Below are positions 20,485-31,510 of a DNA stretch of 64,000 nt, piece by piece. Made by a program: the position numbers and the translations under genes. This DNA comes from Fonsecaea monophora (taxonomy: Eukaryota; Ascomycota; Eurotiomycetes; Chaetothyriales; Herpotrichiellaceae). The notes under the pieces were generated by a model. It was not told where the DNA came from, did not search any database, and saw only the letters and a list, made by a program, of their open reading frames with translations. How positions within the stretch are numbered: the first letter of the stretch is position 1; every line of letters begins with the position of its first letter. Where the stretch lies: assembly GCF_001642475.1 (NCBI RefSeq), contig NW_019173995.1, positions 121,580-185,579 of the forward strand, in the 5' to 3' direction.

Positions 20485-23127
20485 TCAAATGAATGCTGGA
20501 CTTCCCTCACCCAAAATATGCTCACCTGCACTTGTACTTCTCTCTCCCCGTCGACTTCTCAGAAAATTGCTGACCATTCTCTTGCTACCCAGGAGCCCCA
20601 GCACTTTGGCTGCACTCTTCCCCACAGAGTAGGACCGCGATGGTAGTGCCGTTGCCCCTTCATTCCCGTCTCCTAGGCCAGTCTCCAACTCCTGGCCGGC
20701 TCCGTCCAATGTGATTCTAGGTGCTACACTCAACCTGTTATTTCCAAACGTGTCCGGATGACCTTGCGTCCTCTTGCCCAGGTACATGCTGTCAAACGGA
20801 CGGTTGTGGGGAGGCACATCCATGTTAAAAGGCCTGCTCAGTCGTGCGACCAGGTGATCTTTGGCATTCTCGCTTGGACTTTCATACGACCTGCTCGGCG
20901 TGGTTGAGATAGACCGATGGGGTGTAGAATAGAGATTTGCGGGTTGGAACACGCCTTCACTGGCTCTCTTGCGGAGTCGTCCGCTCGTGGTACCATCCCG
21001 GAATTGCAGTTGCAGCCTTCCCGGCGTACTCACTGGTGGAGAGTCCGATTGGATCGGCGGACTGTTTTCTTTGCCAGCACTTTGAGGCCCAAGCGTCCTC
21101 TGGCTCCTCTTCTCCCTGAAGAGCTTCACTAAGTTCCCAGGACTCAGTTTTCGTAGACTTCCGCTGCCTTTGCTACCGTCCTCGGCGTTGTTGGAAATAC
21201 TGCTCAAGGCGTCGGTGCTGGCCCTTTTGAGCAGATCGGCATGAGCTCGGACGGAAACAGTTCCATTGTGCACCTTCGGGCCGCTTGATGCTGAAGCAAC
21301 GACAACGTTCGACAGGCCATATCCTCTCGTCCCGGTACAGGTACCCGCTGACCTTACCAGTTGGCTCGAGGCACCCTCTCCGTCATCTCCAGCCTCCTCG
21401 GCCGAGGCGATCTGAGCTCTTTCCCGTGTGTGTGAACTGGAAAAGCTATCTGTGGTGTGCTCGTGCTTTTTCACGGTATCTGACCAAGGATTCCATTGAT
21501 TATTCGTAGATGGAGCAAATGATGTAGCCAGAATGGTTGCCATGCCATTTGTTTCCAACTCTTCGGGAGCTTTTGTACGCAGCTCGTCCGAGCTCTCACA
21601 AGGCCGCTGATACTGTTCATTGGATCCGCCGTTCGTTGTCCGGGAGTAGATACTGGCACTGCTCAAACCGAAATGAGGGCGGTTCATTACGGGATTGCTC
21701 GACTGGCGATTGATGGTGACGCTACTGTTATCCGAGTCTGCGTGTTTGCCGCGGCCATTGCTGCTGCGGCTGCTGCGACGACGCCTCTCATTTAAGAACC
21801 TCTTGAAAGGACTTGGGGTGTTCGGGTTCTTTTCGCTCGAGAAAGGAAAGAAGGTCGACTGTGACTCTTGTTCCGCCAGTCGTTCCCATCTTATGTCGGC
21901 ATTCTCCTGATGTGGCTCATCCGTCCTCGCGCTAGCAGAGTGATGCCACGAGCCAGATTGGCTGCTGGACAGGGGGTTCAGAATATTCCCAGTCATTGTA
22001 GTCAGCGAAGAATCACTCTGAACCGCTCTGATGGTAGGTTTCGCGTCCGAGATTTCTGTGCTGTTCGCCTCGTACCCATGATTGATGCCTTCCAGGGCAA
22101 CTCTTGTCCTCTCGATTTCAATCTCTTCCTGGTTGATTCGTTTGATCAATGCTGAATAGATTCGCTGACTATCCACTGCCGGCATAGTCCGGGCGTTATT
22201 CGTGATTGACTGCAATGGCTCGTGGAAAACGTCGACCCCGCCAATGTGTTTCCCAGCGGATGACGAGGGCTGATGAGGACCTCCATCTTCTTTGATGATC
22301 GAGAGTCGATTGCGCTCGATAGGACCAGACCGCATACCAATGGAGCCTGTTATGCTGGAATTGGTCCAGCTGGTGACTCGGGATCGAGCATTGGAATGGA
22401 GGCTTTCACGACTTGCAGCGGACTGTACCGTGTACGGCACCTTGTCTAAACCTTCAAGCGACTCATGTTCGAGAATAGGCTGAGAGTAGACGCTTCGCTG
22501 CGGAGTGAGGCCGTCGTCCACGATTTGGTATGCGTCGAACCCGCTGACAAGGGTAGACTCCTTGTCAAACTCGGAGAAGTGGTTGCGCTGGGCTTCCAAA
22601 TGTTGAGGAGGCAAATTGTCTTTCTTACTCAGTGACTTCCCAAGCACCCTGCGGACTCGATCGCGAAAACTAAGCGAAAAAGATCTCGGGGCTGTGGTCT
22701 CCGGCTGCTCAGCCTCGAGGCACGCGCTGGCCCGAACTGTCTTTCGGAATTTGTGCTGCGTTCTCCTCTTCCCTTTGCGAGGTGTGCACAGTTCTGTCTG
22801 TTGCAGGTCTGCATGGCCAGCGCCATCGAGGAACTGTGCCCGAGCCAGCTCAACTGCCTCTTCATGTCGCTCCCAAGCACCGTCTGAGCCTTTGTAAAGC
22901 GTGGTGTTGCTCTGGCGGCGTAGGAAAGGGAGGGAGCGCTGAAGACGCAGCCGAAGATTGCCATTGGGAAACGCCACGAGGGATTTCGACTTCCGGACTC
23001 GACGATACGACGAGGGTAGAGCTCCATAGTTTTCAGATCCAACTTCCGAAGAGGTCATCGCATGCCTCGCAGCAACCATAGCAAAAGCATCGCCCCCTCT
23101 TCTATTGCGATAGACGCAGTCGGTCAT
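20485..23127 (-). CDS. Large disordered hypothetical protein
   Basis: Single-exon frame of 880 residues from the ATG at 23127. The frame is open to an ATG at 23238, but the text before residue 1 ends in TATATCCAG directly upstream of the chosen start and resembles a leader with a possible intron end. The N-terminus is the most protein-like part: MTDCVYRNRRGGDAFAMVA, then SSYRRVRKSKSLV, a basic-Ser motif. RVTSWTNSSITGS occurs near residue 250. A helical segment (RIYSALIKRINQEEIEIERTRVALEGI, about 328-355) could form a short coiled coil. The remainder is Ser/Arg/Asn-rich and low complexity with many potential phosphosites, ending FLRSRRGERSTSAGEH. Proteins of this layout are widespread in Pezizomycotina, but I know no assigned function. 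Confidence 0.75.
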   Translation of the reverse strand: MTDCVYRNRRGGDAFAMVAARHAMTSSEVGSENYGALPSSYRRVRKSKSLVAFPNGNLRLRLQRSLPFLRRQSNTTLYKGSDGAWERHEEAVELARAQFLDGAGHADLQQTELCTPRKGKRRTQHKFRKTVRASACLEAEQPETTAPRSFSLSFRDRVRRVLGKSLSKKDNLPPQHLEAQRNHFSEFDKESTLVSGFDAYQIVDDGLTPQRSVYSQPILEHESLEGLDKVPYTVQSAASRESLHSNARSRVTSWTNSSITGSIGMRSGPIERNRLSIIKEDGGPHQPSSSAGKHIGGVDVFHEPLQSITNNARTMPAVDSQRIYSALIKRINQEEIEIERTRVALEGINHGYEANSTEISDAKPTIRAVQSDSSLTTMTGNILNPLSSSQSGSWHHSASARTDEPHQENADIRWERLAEQESQSTFFPFSSEKNPNTPSPFKRFLNERRRRSSRSSNGRGKHADSDNSSVTINRQSSNPVMNRPHFGLSSASIYSRTTNGGSNEQYQRPCESSDELRTKAPEELETNGMATILATSFAPSTNNQWNPWSDTVKKHEHTTDSFSSSHTRERAQIASAEEAGDDGEGASSQLVRSAGTCTGTRGYGLSNVVVASASSGPKVHNGTVSVRAHADLLKRASTDALSSISNNAEDGSKGSGSLRKLSPGNLVKLFREKRSQRTLGPQSAGKENSPPIQSDSPPVSTPGRLQLQFRDGTTSGRLRKRASEGVFQPANLYSTPHRSISTTPSRSYESPSENAKDHLVARLSRPFNMDVPPHNRPFDSMYLGKRTQGHPDTFGNNRLSVAPRITLDGAGQELETGLGDGNEGATALPSRSYSVGKSAAKVLGLLGSKRMVSNFLRSRRGERSTSAGEHILGEGSPAFI

Positions 23128-25457
23128 ACTGGATATATCCAAAATTGCAGGCTGGGAGATATGGTACAAGGATGAGATGGCGACAAAAGCCGACCGCAGA
23201 AGTTGTCGACGGCCATCTTCAGGAAAGAGCAACTGCACCCTGCAATCGCCCTCTGCCTCAATCGCGGGGAAAGAGCAGCAGCCGTCATCCCCAGTAAAAT
23301 GGCCTTTAACACGACATCAACCTCCTTTTTGTTCACCCAAAGCTCCTTGCCTACTACGACTGTCTTGTCTCCCGGGAACAGAAGCCGGGGCACTTCTGGT
23401 CGACCTCATGGTGGCTCAGTTGCTTGAGATGTGAAGACATGGCTGGGGAGCGCGGCAGAGTCCGATATCTCCCTCTCAAGCCAGCGAGTTGGCTCGGGCT
23501 GGCGAGAATAGAGGTAACCACAAAAGTCGCATTCAACTTCGACCTGCGACGTTGTTCAAGAGAATCTGAATCGCACTAGACGGTGGGCACGGCGATCAGA
23601 TTGCTGTGGCGGGAGAATCGTCGCTAGGCGCAAGTGCACAAATGGCATAGTGGGACTTCTAGCGATCGACGAGAAAGGAGCATCTTCCGAACGGTTACGC
23701 AAGGTCGCAAGGCTGTACTCGGTTACATGGTAGGCTGTCGACTACTGAACGAGACGTGAGGCTGTACCTGACCAATGCGTAGCAGACGGGGTGGTCAACG
23801 CTGGCTGATCGAACGCCTGACTGCAAGATACCATTTTGTGGCAGGGCTTCCCACAGGGGGGAAGCATTGAACAAAGCGAAGAGACAGGCGGCCAATCATT
23901 CCCGCAGCACCAACTGCCCGCAAGGGGAAGAATGAAGCATGAAGTGCCAGCGAGTCAGTCACGCGGGAGAAGCGGAAAAGGCGGAAGAGAACCAACAGCT
24001 TTGGTGCCTTTCAAGCGGTTGCTGCAGGCCACGAAAGCACTGCCCGCCTTTGTCTCACCAGCGCCTATAGTGCCTATGCACTGCGGGCGATTAAACGAAC
24101 AAAATTATTATTAGAGATGAACTACCTACCCCATGCTTCTCGAACTATTACTGTGAGACAAGCCAAAAAAGAAAAACCCCGACGACAGTGAATAATGCTA
24201 CTGCTTATCCTCGGTCCAAGTTACCACCTTTGCCCTTAGCTGCAGCTGCCCAATCTGTTCAATGCGAGAGTGATGATTCGAAGCGCCTTGTCCATGCGAG
24301 GGGTCTGAACACGAGAATAATACATACAGTAGTGCTGAATCTCCCTTGCGGAACGGAGTGGAAAGTCCTTGCTGCACGCCGGACCTTGTGGGGAAGAGGA
24401 AGTGAGGCATTTTCACATAAGGGCTCAAGGGGTTGATGACCGCCCTGTGTGTAATGGAGATAGAGTGACGCGAATGTGTTGCGCGTGTTCGCAACCCGTT
24501 GTACGAGCTCGAGTAAGTAAGTCAGGCCTGTCAGTCAGTCAGTCAGTGCGTGCATATGCATTGTGCAAGCCAGGGGCTAAAGAAAAATGATCACCAGGTG
24601 CGCTGTAATCAAGACACGGAATAACACATTGAAGCGAAGCTAGAAGAGTTGTTCAACTTTTTTTGTTCTTGTTCTATCTAGGTCATTCTCCGTGTGGGAC
24701 GAGTTGGACCCGGAGGAATATAGCTCGTCAAAGTCTTGTAATGTACAAGCAGGTGTATGAGACATTCCAGGCGCATTCAAAATGTTGGTACATGAGCAGG
24801 AAAACCAGTTGCTGCCTCACTACCGACTAACGTGGACGCCCGGGCTGCGTTCGCTTTTGTGCTCTCCGCAATCCCTTTCCAATTGAAGTGCTTTTGTTGC
24901 CCAAGCCGGCGCAGAAAAGGATCGACAAACCCCGCCCTAACTTGTCACAAGGACCCTTTGGCCTGCAGCTGCAAGCTGCAAGGCGTCGTCACTCGTGTGC
25001 AAATCTGGCGTCACCGATAATATAGTTGATACACAGAGATCCAGACCGACAACATTGTAAATGTCTGGCTCCAATCAAAAAGGTTGATAAAAAATTGCAG
25101 GTGAATAGCAAGGTCGTAATGTTGCCTCCGGATGCAGGAAGTCGCTAAAATCAAATTGTACTGTCAAGGTGTGCCCCCCTGAAGACGCCAACGCTGAAAC
25201 CCAACAGTGACAAGAAAACTCGAGAGGTGAAATTGGTGAATAGCGGTGATGGCCGGGTAATAGAAGCCAACTCCAATCGGAGGCGGCGGTCGTCAATAAT
25301 CGTAGCTCGTGGGGTATCAAGGTTTCATGAGCACCCAATCCTGGCGGAAGCTTTCGCAGTGGCCTAGGACGGGTAGCCAAGGTCGGACAAAAGGCAAAGG
25401 CATGAATTGCCGAAAGGATGAAAGGGGATGATTGGGGTTGGAGGTCTGAGTGGGCAG
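23128..25457. other. Intergenic region
   Basis: 2.3 kb upstream of the large minus-strand gene and downstream of the micro-gene at 25458. Its 5' part probably carries the long leader of the disordered-protein gene. A (CAGT)n microsatellite sits at 24531-24547. Short frames on both strands have no domain or splice support. Confidence 0.4.
24531..24547. repeat. (CAGT)n microsatellite
   Basis: Four copies of TCAG/CAGT in tandem after GTAAGTAAGTCAGGCCTG. Simple-sequence repeat in intergenic DNA. Confidence 0.7.
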
Positions 25458-25737
25458 TTATCTAGCCTCAGCTGCAGACAGCGGCATGGTGACATCAGCC
25501 TCGAATGACGTAGTCAGGAGACCCGACCGGACGTTGAGCGGCTGTGTGAGGACTGATCGAAATGGTCGGCTAGGTCGACTGCGGAAGTTGTACATCTGCA
25601 AGAGAAGCGAGTTAGAACAATCGTGTTCCTGGACGTATTGAGAGAGGGAGCCGACATACTCTGCATTCTGCGCACTTGCCGCCAGCAGTGTCGCATCGGC
25701 CACGGCATCCCCGAGGTTGATTTGAGCACGAGAACAT
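25458..25737 (-). CDS. Spliced Cys-rich micro-protein (71 aa)
   Basis: Two exons, 25737-25660 and 25595-25458, join in phase 0 to 71 residues. The 64-nt intron is textbook fungal: GTATGT donor, TTCTAACTC branch site and a CTTCTCTTGCAG acceptor. The first 26 residues contain five cysteines in the order CSNQPRGCRGRCDTAGGKC, then AEC, i.e. Cx6-7CxxxCx6CxxC. This is plausibly a small zinc-binding knuckle. The second exon is basic then Ser/Thr/Ala-rich with no cysteine. There is no signal peptide, so it is not an obvious secreted effector. I recall fungal micro-proteins with a similar PRGCRGR...GGxC core, but no function. The gene is too short and split for simple frame calling. A TGAGTCA site lies 147 bp upstream (25884-25890). 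Confidence 0.68.
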
Positions 25738-28700
25738 GGTGTGTTTTCCTTTTGCTTGTCTTTTTTTGGGTGGAGTTTGCACTGTTTCAATGCTCTGGCG
25801 ATAGCACACGAGGGGAAGAGGGATCTCGAACTCGACAGGCTATCGATGGATGATATGTAGGTAGGGAAACGCGGGTTGACGGTTGAGTCACCAATAAAGT
25901 GATGACGTTTGGATTGGTTTCAGATCGGTGATCGTTGTACGCAGTCTACGCGCAAATTTGTTGAGTTGTTGAGAGTGGTGGTTGTTGTACAGCACAGTTG
26001 AGTCGCAGTCTATAGAGAAAAGTCGTGGTCGCAGAGAGGATTGTGGTTTGATGGATTGGTGTTTGTTGTTCAGAGAAAAAGGAGATCGAAGGCCTCGAAG
26101 AAGGCGGATGGAACGAGGGTGATATAGTGTCTAGTCTGGCTCAGTTGTGATGGTCAGTGGTCACAGTGGATTATAGTTTAGCGGATCGGTGATCAGCAAG
26201 TCGCTGCATGTCCATCGATGCAAAAAGATGTCACGCCCCGAGCTCCGAAACCCTCGGGCAAAGTTTAATGGGGCAGCTCAGCTCAGGCATGCCTGACACA
26301 TCCATTTGCTGGCTGAGGGGCAGGGCATCAGTGCACCAAGGCTCGCAAGGTCCCAAGGCACCAGGCAAAACTAGGGCACCCAGGGCACCCACAGAGCATT
26401 ACGAGTACCCGTACCTTAGCTACTACTCATCCACTCATCCTACAGGGGGCACCGCCTGACTGTTCTTCCACGCCCTGTCGGCCTCATCACGTTATTGTTA
26501 CCCACCCACCCTGCAGTCCTGCACCTCTTATTACGGGAGCAGAACGTACTCGTACGACTTCCATTGTTGGTCTGGCTTGTCTGGTCACCATGACCACAAT
26601 ATGTTTCCCCAATAGTGGCAACGCCTACGCCTGCGTCTGCGCTTGTGTCTGTCTGCTTCCCGTACCTTGTGCCTGCGCCCGCGCGCTCCGGGTCCTCGGC
26701 ACCACACAATCTCACTTTCCTGCCCACAAAGAACCCTTTTCCGCCTCGTACCTTGCTCCGAACCACCCTCCATACGCGCACACAACACGCAAACACGCCT
26801 CCACGGCCGACGTATACAGAAACCACTACGAGGTACTCTTACGACTCTCTCCGTCTGCCCCTACGGACCTACATACCGTTTACGTGCCCTTACTCCGTTC
26901 CTCTGGCTCCTCCGGCCATTCCTTCCTTTGATCGGACCATTCAGGTCTCGTCCACCTCAGCAATCCAATAATCCAGACGACAAGTACAGGGGAAAAATTA
27001 GGCAGAGTTCCGGAAAATATTGTCCAGTAGTCTCGGAGCCTGCCCAAATTGCAGACACGAGGTTTCGTCAACTGGTTACCTTGCATTGTGTTGTTGTTAC
27101 GTTGCGTCCCGTGGTCCAGTTCAGCACTCGGATGTACGCTCACCCATTTCTCGCATCTGCACCATCTGCAGGCTCTGTGCCAACCCACGAACCCTGACAA
27201 GTGCACTTTCCTTAGGGGGTAGGCGACTCCCTTAGTCAGGCAGGCCCAAGACTTCTTGGCTACAGGCTTGGTCTTTCTCCTTGCAAGTCTCCAGTTTGGC
27301 TATCACAGCGCCTATTGCCGCCCATAACTCTCTGCCTAAGGAATACTCCAGCATCCCAGTACCTTGCGACGGATCTTTGCGGGCTGATTCCACATATGCC
27401 ATTATGTGTTCGTACTCAGTCATTCTCTCGAAGCACTCTATACACCTCCTGCTTGGTCAAATGAGGTGACCACAACACATACTCGCTTCATACCACTGGG
27501 TGGAACGAGCATCAGCGTATTCCTAGGGCTCTCACGCCACAACACAGTGTTGCGCTTGAATGAAAGGGAACATCTTGTTTATTCGGAGCACAAAGAGTAT
27601 TCTCGGGGTTGAAAAACAAACACAATGCTCCGCACTCAGTCTGGTGTTCCGTACTTGGACCGCTGGAGCACAAGTCAAGTCCGGAGCCCGCACCTGAAAC
27701 GCGATGCCAATGATTGTGAATCAGCTGATGACTTCAGGACCAGACCGGAAACTCGCCCATGTGGTCTAGACTCATCTCCGGGTCTGATGAACGTCTTGTA
27801 GATGGCATGATTGGCATAGCGGGGTTGCACAAACACCATCCTCCCTTTTCCCCTTACGAGGATGAAAGCCGCGCGAGTGCAATCTTCCAAGCGGACCATA
27901 TTGAAGAGTAGTCATCAGACCACTTGCACTAGCCAACCCACACCACACCTTTGCGCGTCGGTCCGTGAGCCAACCTCGGACCTTGTGGTTTGGAACCAAA
28001 GGCTGACAAGAAGCCCATTGGAGCCAGCCTTCTCGTCATCCGGCTGCGTTTCGTTATGTCAGCTGCATTGTCAGAACAAGTTGCTGCTCACAGGCTTGGA
28101 CCCTGCTGCCAAGGAGGAAGTTATGCAAACCAATGTGAAGAAAAGTACCCGGAACTCAAACCATGACTTGTCTTTGTACAGGTAGGTCATTCGATCTTGT
28201 CACTGAGCAGCTTTGCAAGCGGCCACCCGTCTGGTATCCGCGGGCAAGTTGAGTTTGGCGGTCGATCGAAAAAGCGATGGCCCTCAAGTCTGGGAAAGAT
28301 GTTGAACCTTTTGGGAAGTCGCACCATTTGGTATATAGGTTGGTGCGTCACTGTGTGTTCTTGGATTCGGTACTTGGTGAGGAGGTAACCTTTCAACCTG
28401 GGGCCAGATTACTGTCGTCAATAATGAAATGCAGCATAGCATCCCACAAGGCATGTCGTCGGTTAAACTCCACCCAGGGCTACCCAACCCCTGCAACTTC
28501 CTCTTGTGGTCCATGGCGAGTCTGTCGAAGTAGCAGTGGGAAAAGATCAGCAGGGGAAATGTCCCAAGCAAGAAGGCTTCGATAACAACGCTAGAATGCC
28601 TATCGAAGTCTGTCAACCTTCGAGAAGCACTCGCGTAACCCATGCTCCTTCTGGTGGTTCGTTTGACCAATGCCAGATATTCTCCACACCAGCACCAGCC

Positions 28701-28929
28701 AGGCGCACTTGGTGAATCAGCATGCCAACACACCCACCCTTGATGCCTCTTTACTCTTCTTAGTCACTTTGAATTCCCTCGTTTGGATAAGGCGTCGAAT
28801 CCTGCAGCACTTGTCGGCGGCACCTGCGATTATCGATATTGCTCTCTTGTCGGTGACTGCCGAGATCCCCGCTGTCGCTCTGGTCCCAGCCATTCACACT
28901 CCCACTCCACCCCAACCCAATTCAACGAC
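25738..28929. other. Sparse region with only doubtful short exons
   Basis: 3.2 kb between the micro-gene promoter and the 3' end of the phosphatase gene. The 26.4-26.95 kb part is strongly CT-rich on plus, resembling a promoter and leader, but no convincing plus-strand gene follows it. Two minus-strand frames, 27232-27423 and 27675-27899, have protein-like text and are discussed separately. Confidence 0.4.
27232..27423 (-). CDS. Putative small protein or terminal exon
   Basis: A minus-strand frame of 63 residues (MTEYEHIMAYVESARKDP... ending EVLGLPD) with mixed charged/hydrophobic composition and predicted helical character, unlike the low-complexity shadow frames nearby. Upstream in frame the text continues RCIECFER back to a possible TTGACCAAGCAG splice acceptor. 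It could therefore be the last exon of a gene whose earlier exon is the 27675-27899 minus frame. No domain is recognised and no complete model could be closed, so this is a weak call. Confidence 0.28.
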   Translation of the reverse strand: MTEYEHIMAYVESARKDPSQGTGMLEYSLGRELWAAIGAVIAKLETCKEKDQACSQEVLGLPD

Positions 28930-30318
28930 TCACCCCAGGAGGAGAGATCTGATAATCAACCACCCACCCACAAGGCCAATCGTCGTTGCAACCAGCAGGC
29001 CGTTACCTTCCCGTGTGAGTGCCAGATACGCCATAATCCCCACGGCCAACTCCTTCCTGCGTGCTTGGATCCTCTTGGTCCTCCACCGCGGGTCGATGCC
29101 GAACGGTGCTGTCGGGCCCCTCTCACCCTCCACACGCCCTGCATTGGATACCGCCTTCAGGGACACAGAGGCTGCGAGTGCTACTGGACGGTGATCCGAG
29201 GTTGCAAAGAGCGGCAGGCAGGCGTATCTCTGCGGAGTCACTTTGACGTCACCTTGCTGGGGTGTCGAGAAGAAGATTCGGTCGCACCAGCTCGGCCAGC
29301 GATGACGTGCCCAACTCCAGTGCTCGCGGTCTTCTCCATTCACAAGCAGGACAGCCTTGCTTCCGTCGGTGTGGTACTTGTAGGTGGGAGGGAACGTGAT
29401 TGGCGCCTCTGTCAGACCGTGTAGAGTCTTCCCAGCCTCGACCTGCTGAGTAAGTTGGTCTTCGGCCAGCAGCTCGCGAAACTCTATGGGGCCGTCTGTG
29501 TTGGTGCTGGGCTGCGGGAATTTGTCCCTGACGTCCTGTGGGGACGGTTGAAGGAGCGATGTGCGATAGTTGAGATCACCTGCGAAGAAGAAATATGATG
29601 ATGATGGCGAGTACATCCCTCTTTCTTCCGTTAGGGTCTCATTCTCCTGCCAAGCGACGTCTCCTTGCAGAAGAGGGGCATCTTCCCCTTCTTCCCCTCG
29701 AGCCAACGGAGTCTGGAGCCTCTGGTCTGGGACGAATACTAATCTCTGCATAATGTTCTTGTAATCCTCATTTCGCCTCTCGAGACCGTCCTCCATGGGG
29801 GCCAGATGGGCCGAGACAAAGGTGAACTCGACCGTCTCGCCTTCAGGGTTGTCGGCCTCGCCACCTGCTGGTAAACCACCCCGGGCTGCCCTATACCCCA
29901 GTTGGACGCCCACAGCACCCTTGTTACCCATGTCGCTCACACCCACCCCCACTCCGGCCGTCCTGACCCACGCGAGGCGCTCGACGACGTCATCCCTCAG
30001 GAACACCATAATGGCAGTCATGCCCAGGTTCCTACTCACCACGTTGACGTATCCGTGGTCCTTGGAGGCGAGTCGGACGACTTCCCGAAATGCCTTGAAA
30101 TAGGGCGTCAGGAAGGAGCCCCCAAGGAACGCATAGCTGATCGGGGCGAGCTCCTGTAGGCAAAGGACGAGAAGTTCCGGCGCGTCGCTGTTTGGGGGCA
30201 GCGCATGGAAGAGGTACGGAGCGAAAAGCACAGGATCGATGGGGGTGCGTGCGCAGTTGTAGGTCAAGATGTAGATGTTGAGGGAGTCGTTGTTGTCGGA
30301 TGAAATCTGCTCGGCCAT
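28930..30318 (-). CDS. Inositol polyphosphate 5-phosphatase (IPPc / endonuclease-exonuclease-phosphatase fold), tail-anchored
   Basis: Single exon, 462 residues. The enzyme class removes the 5-phosphate from inositol phosphates or phosphoinositides. Motifs in order: LTYNCAR near the N-terminus, LCLQEL (metal-binding Glu), VSDMGNKGAVGV, FTFVSAHLAP, AGDLNYRTS (the GDLNYR signature of 5-phosphatases), WCDRIFFS and SDHRPVA (catalytic Asp-His). FPPTYKYHTDG matches the conserved F.PTYK substrate-loop text. The last 40 residues contain one hydrophobic helix (LLVATTIGLVGGWLIIRSLLL) followed by only one glycine, so it is predicted to be a C-tail-anchored membrane protein of the ER or another endomembrane. 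No SAC1 domain is present, unlike synaptojanin types. Substrate not determinable. Confidence 0.92.
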   Translation of the reverse strand: MAEQISSDNNDSLNIYILTYNCARTPIDPVLFAPYLFHALPPNSDAPELLVLCLQELAPISYAFLGGSFLTPYFKAFREVVRLASKDHGYVNVVSRNLGMTAIMVFLRDDVVERLAWVRTAGVGVGVSDMGNKGAVGVQLGYRAARGGLPAGGEADNPEGETVEFTFVSAHLAPMEDGLERRNEDYKNIMQRLVFVPDQRLQTPLARGEEGEDAPLLQGDVAWQENETLTEERGMYSPSSSYFFFAGDLNYRTSLLQPSPQDVRDKFPQPSTNTDGPIEFRELLAEDQLTQQVEAGKTLHGLTEAPITFPPTYKYHTDGSKAVLLVNGEDREHWSWARHRWPSWCDRIFFSTPQQGDVKVTPQRYACLPLFATSDHRPVALAASVSLKAVSNAGRVEGERGPTAPFGIDPRWRTKRIQARRKELAVGIMAYLALTREGNGLLVATTIGLVGGWLIIRSLLLG

Positions 30319-31510
30319 TTCCGAAATCGATCCCTGAGACTCTTGAGGTTTTCAGTTTTCAATTCCTATTATGGTCGAGCTGAGATTGTGCCGATGTGAG
30401 CAGCACAGCGACAACAGCGAGTCGTGGAAACGGCCTGCAGAGTCCTTTGCACTAGCTTCATTCAAGCGGGATCAGGTACTTGATCGAAGACTAGCCGGGG
30501 AAAGAAGACCAGGGCGGTATGCAGGCCTTGAGATGAGGTCGCACTTGACTTGTGGCTGTTCAATTGTACTTTGTGCCTTCCAAGGACGATGCCGTCACTT
30601 GGCCAGAGAGGACGGCCATATTGGGTTTAGCTCGAGGCTAGCCCATTCTAGGCAAGACTCAGCCTTGTGCCTTGGACATCGTACGAGGTACGAGATACAA
30701 TACGAGGCTACGAGGCTACGTCAACCTTCTCTATCAGCAGTCATGCCTTGATACGACTGAGACTTCGACATGAGTCAGACTCCCGCCCAGTACGTGTATA
30801 CCTTCGCTCTTGAGGCGCTGCGTTAGATGGGCACCATTGACCCCGGCTCGTCCGTCCCATGTTGCCCAACTTCCTACTTAGGTAGAGGCATTGCTCTGCC
30901 GCCAAGTGCCATGAGACGAGGAATGGTAGGATGCGGTGCAACTCTGAAAGTGAATCTGCGAACCATCAGGACCGGGCTGAATATCAGTGCTTCAAGGCCG
31001 TCTCAAACGAACGGTACAACCGCCCCATTCGACCTTGAACACGAGTGTTGAAGGCCCTTGCCTCGAAAATCTCAGGGAAGGGGAGACAAGAACGCCTCGT
31101 TTTAGATTGGTTGGCTCACAGATACAGACACAGTCGAGACGCTTGTTCTCTGGAGAACAGAATTTTCGGCATTCTTGTGTCCTACGACGTGCCGACCTGC
31201 CCTGTCCCTGGTGAAGTATAAATGTATAGTTTTTTTCATACATGGCTGAACTGTCTTTCCCCCCTCTCTTTGAATTAAAAAGCATGGTACTGTTGGAAAC
31301 GCTTGGGGCAGGGTTGCATGCAACATGTGACGAACAACCAAAATTGTGCCGCTGAACGTCAAAATCTAGTCTGATGGCTTTGTTTTCGACAACGTGAAAT
31401 TTTCCGTGACAAAGTTGGAGGAACAAAATTCGCTTTTCGAAACAGGAAAAAAAAGTATACCAAAATCTTGATATGCTCCCACTTTCTCCACCAATGCCGC
31501 TGGTTAAATT
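30319..31510. other. Intergenic region
   Basis: 1.2 kb between the 5' end of the phosphatase gene and the 3' end of the FAD-oxidase gene. Contains a GTACGAGGTAC motif (30681-30691) extended as TACGAGATACAATACGAGGCTACGAGGCTACG, an imperfect tandem array. No gene supported. Confidence 0.4.
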
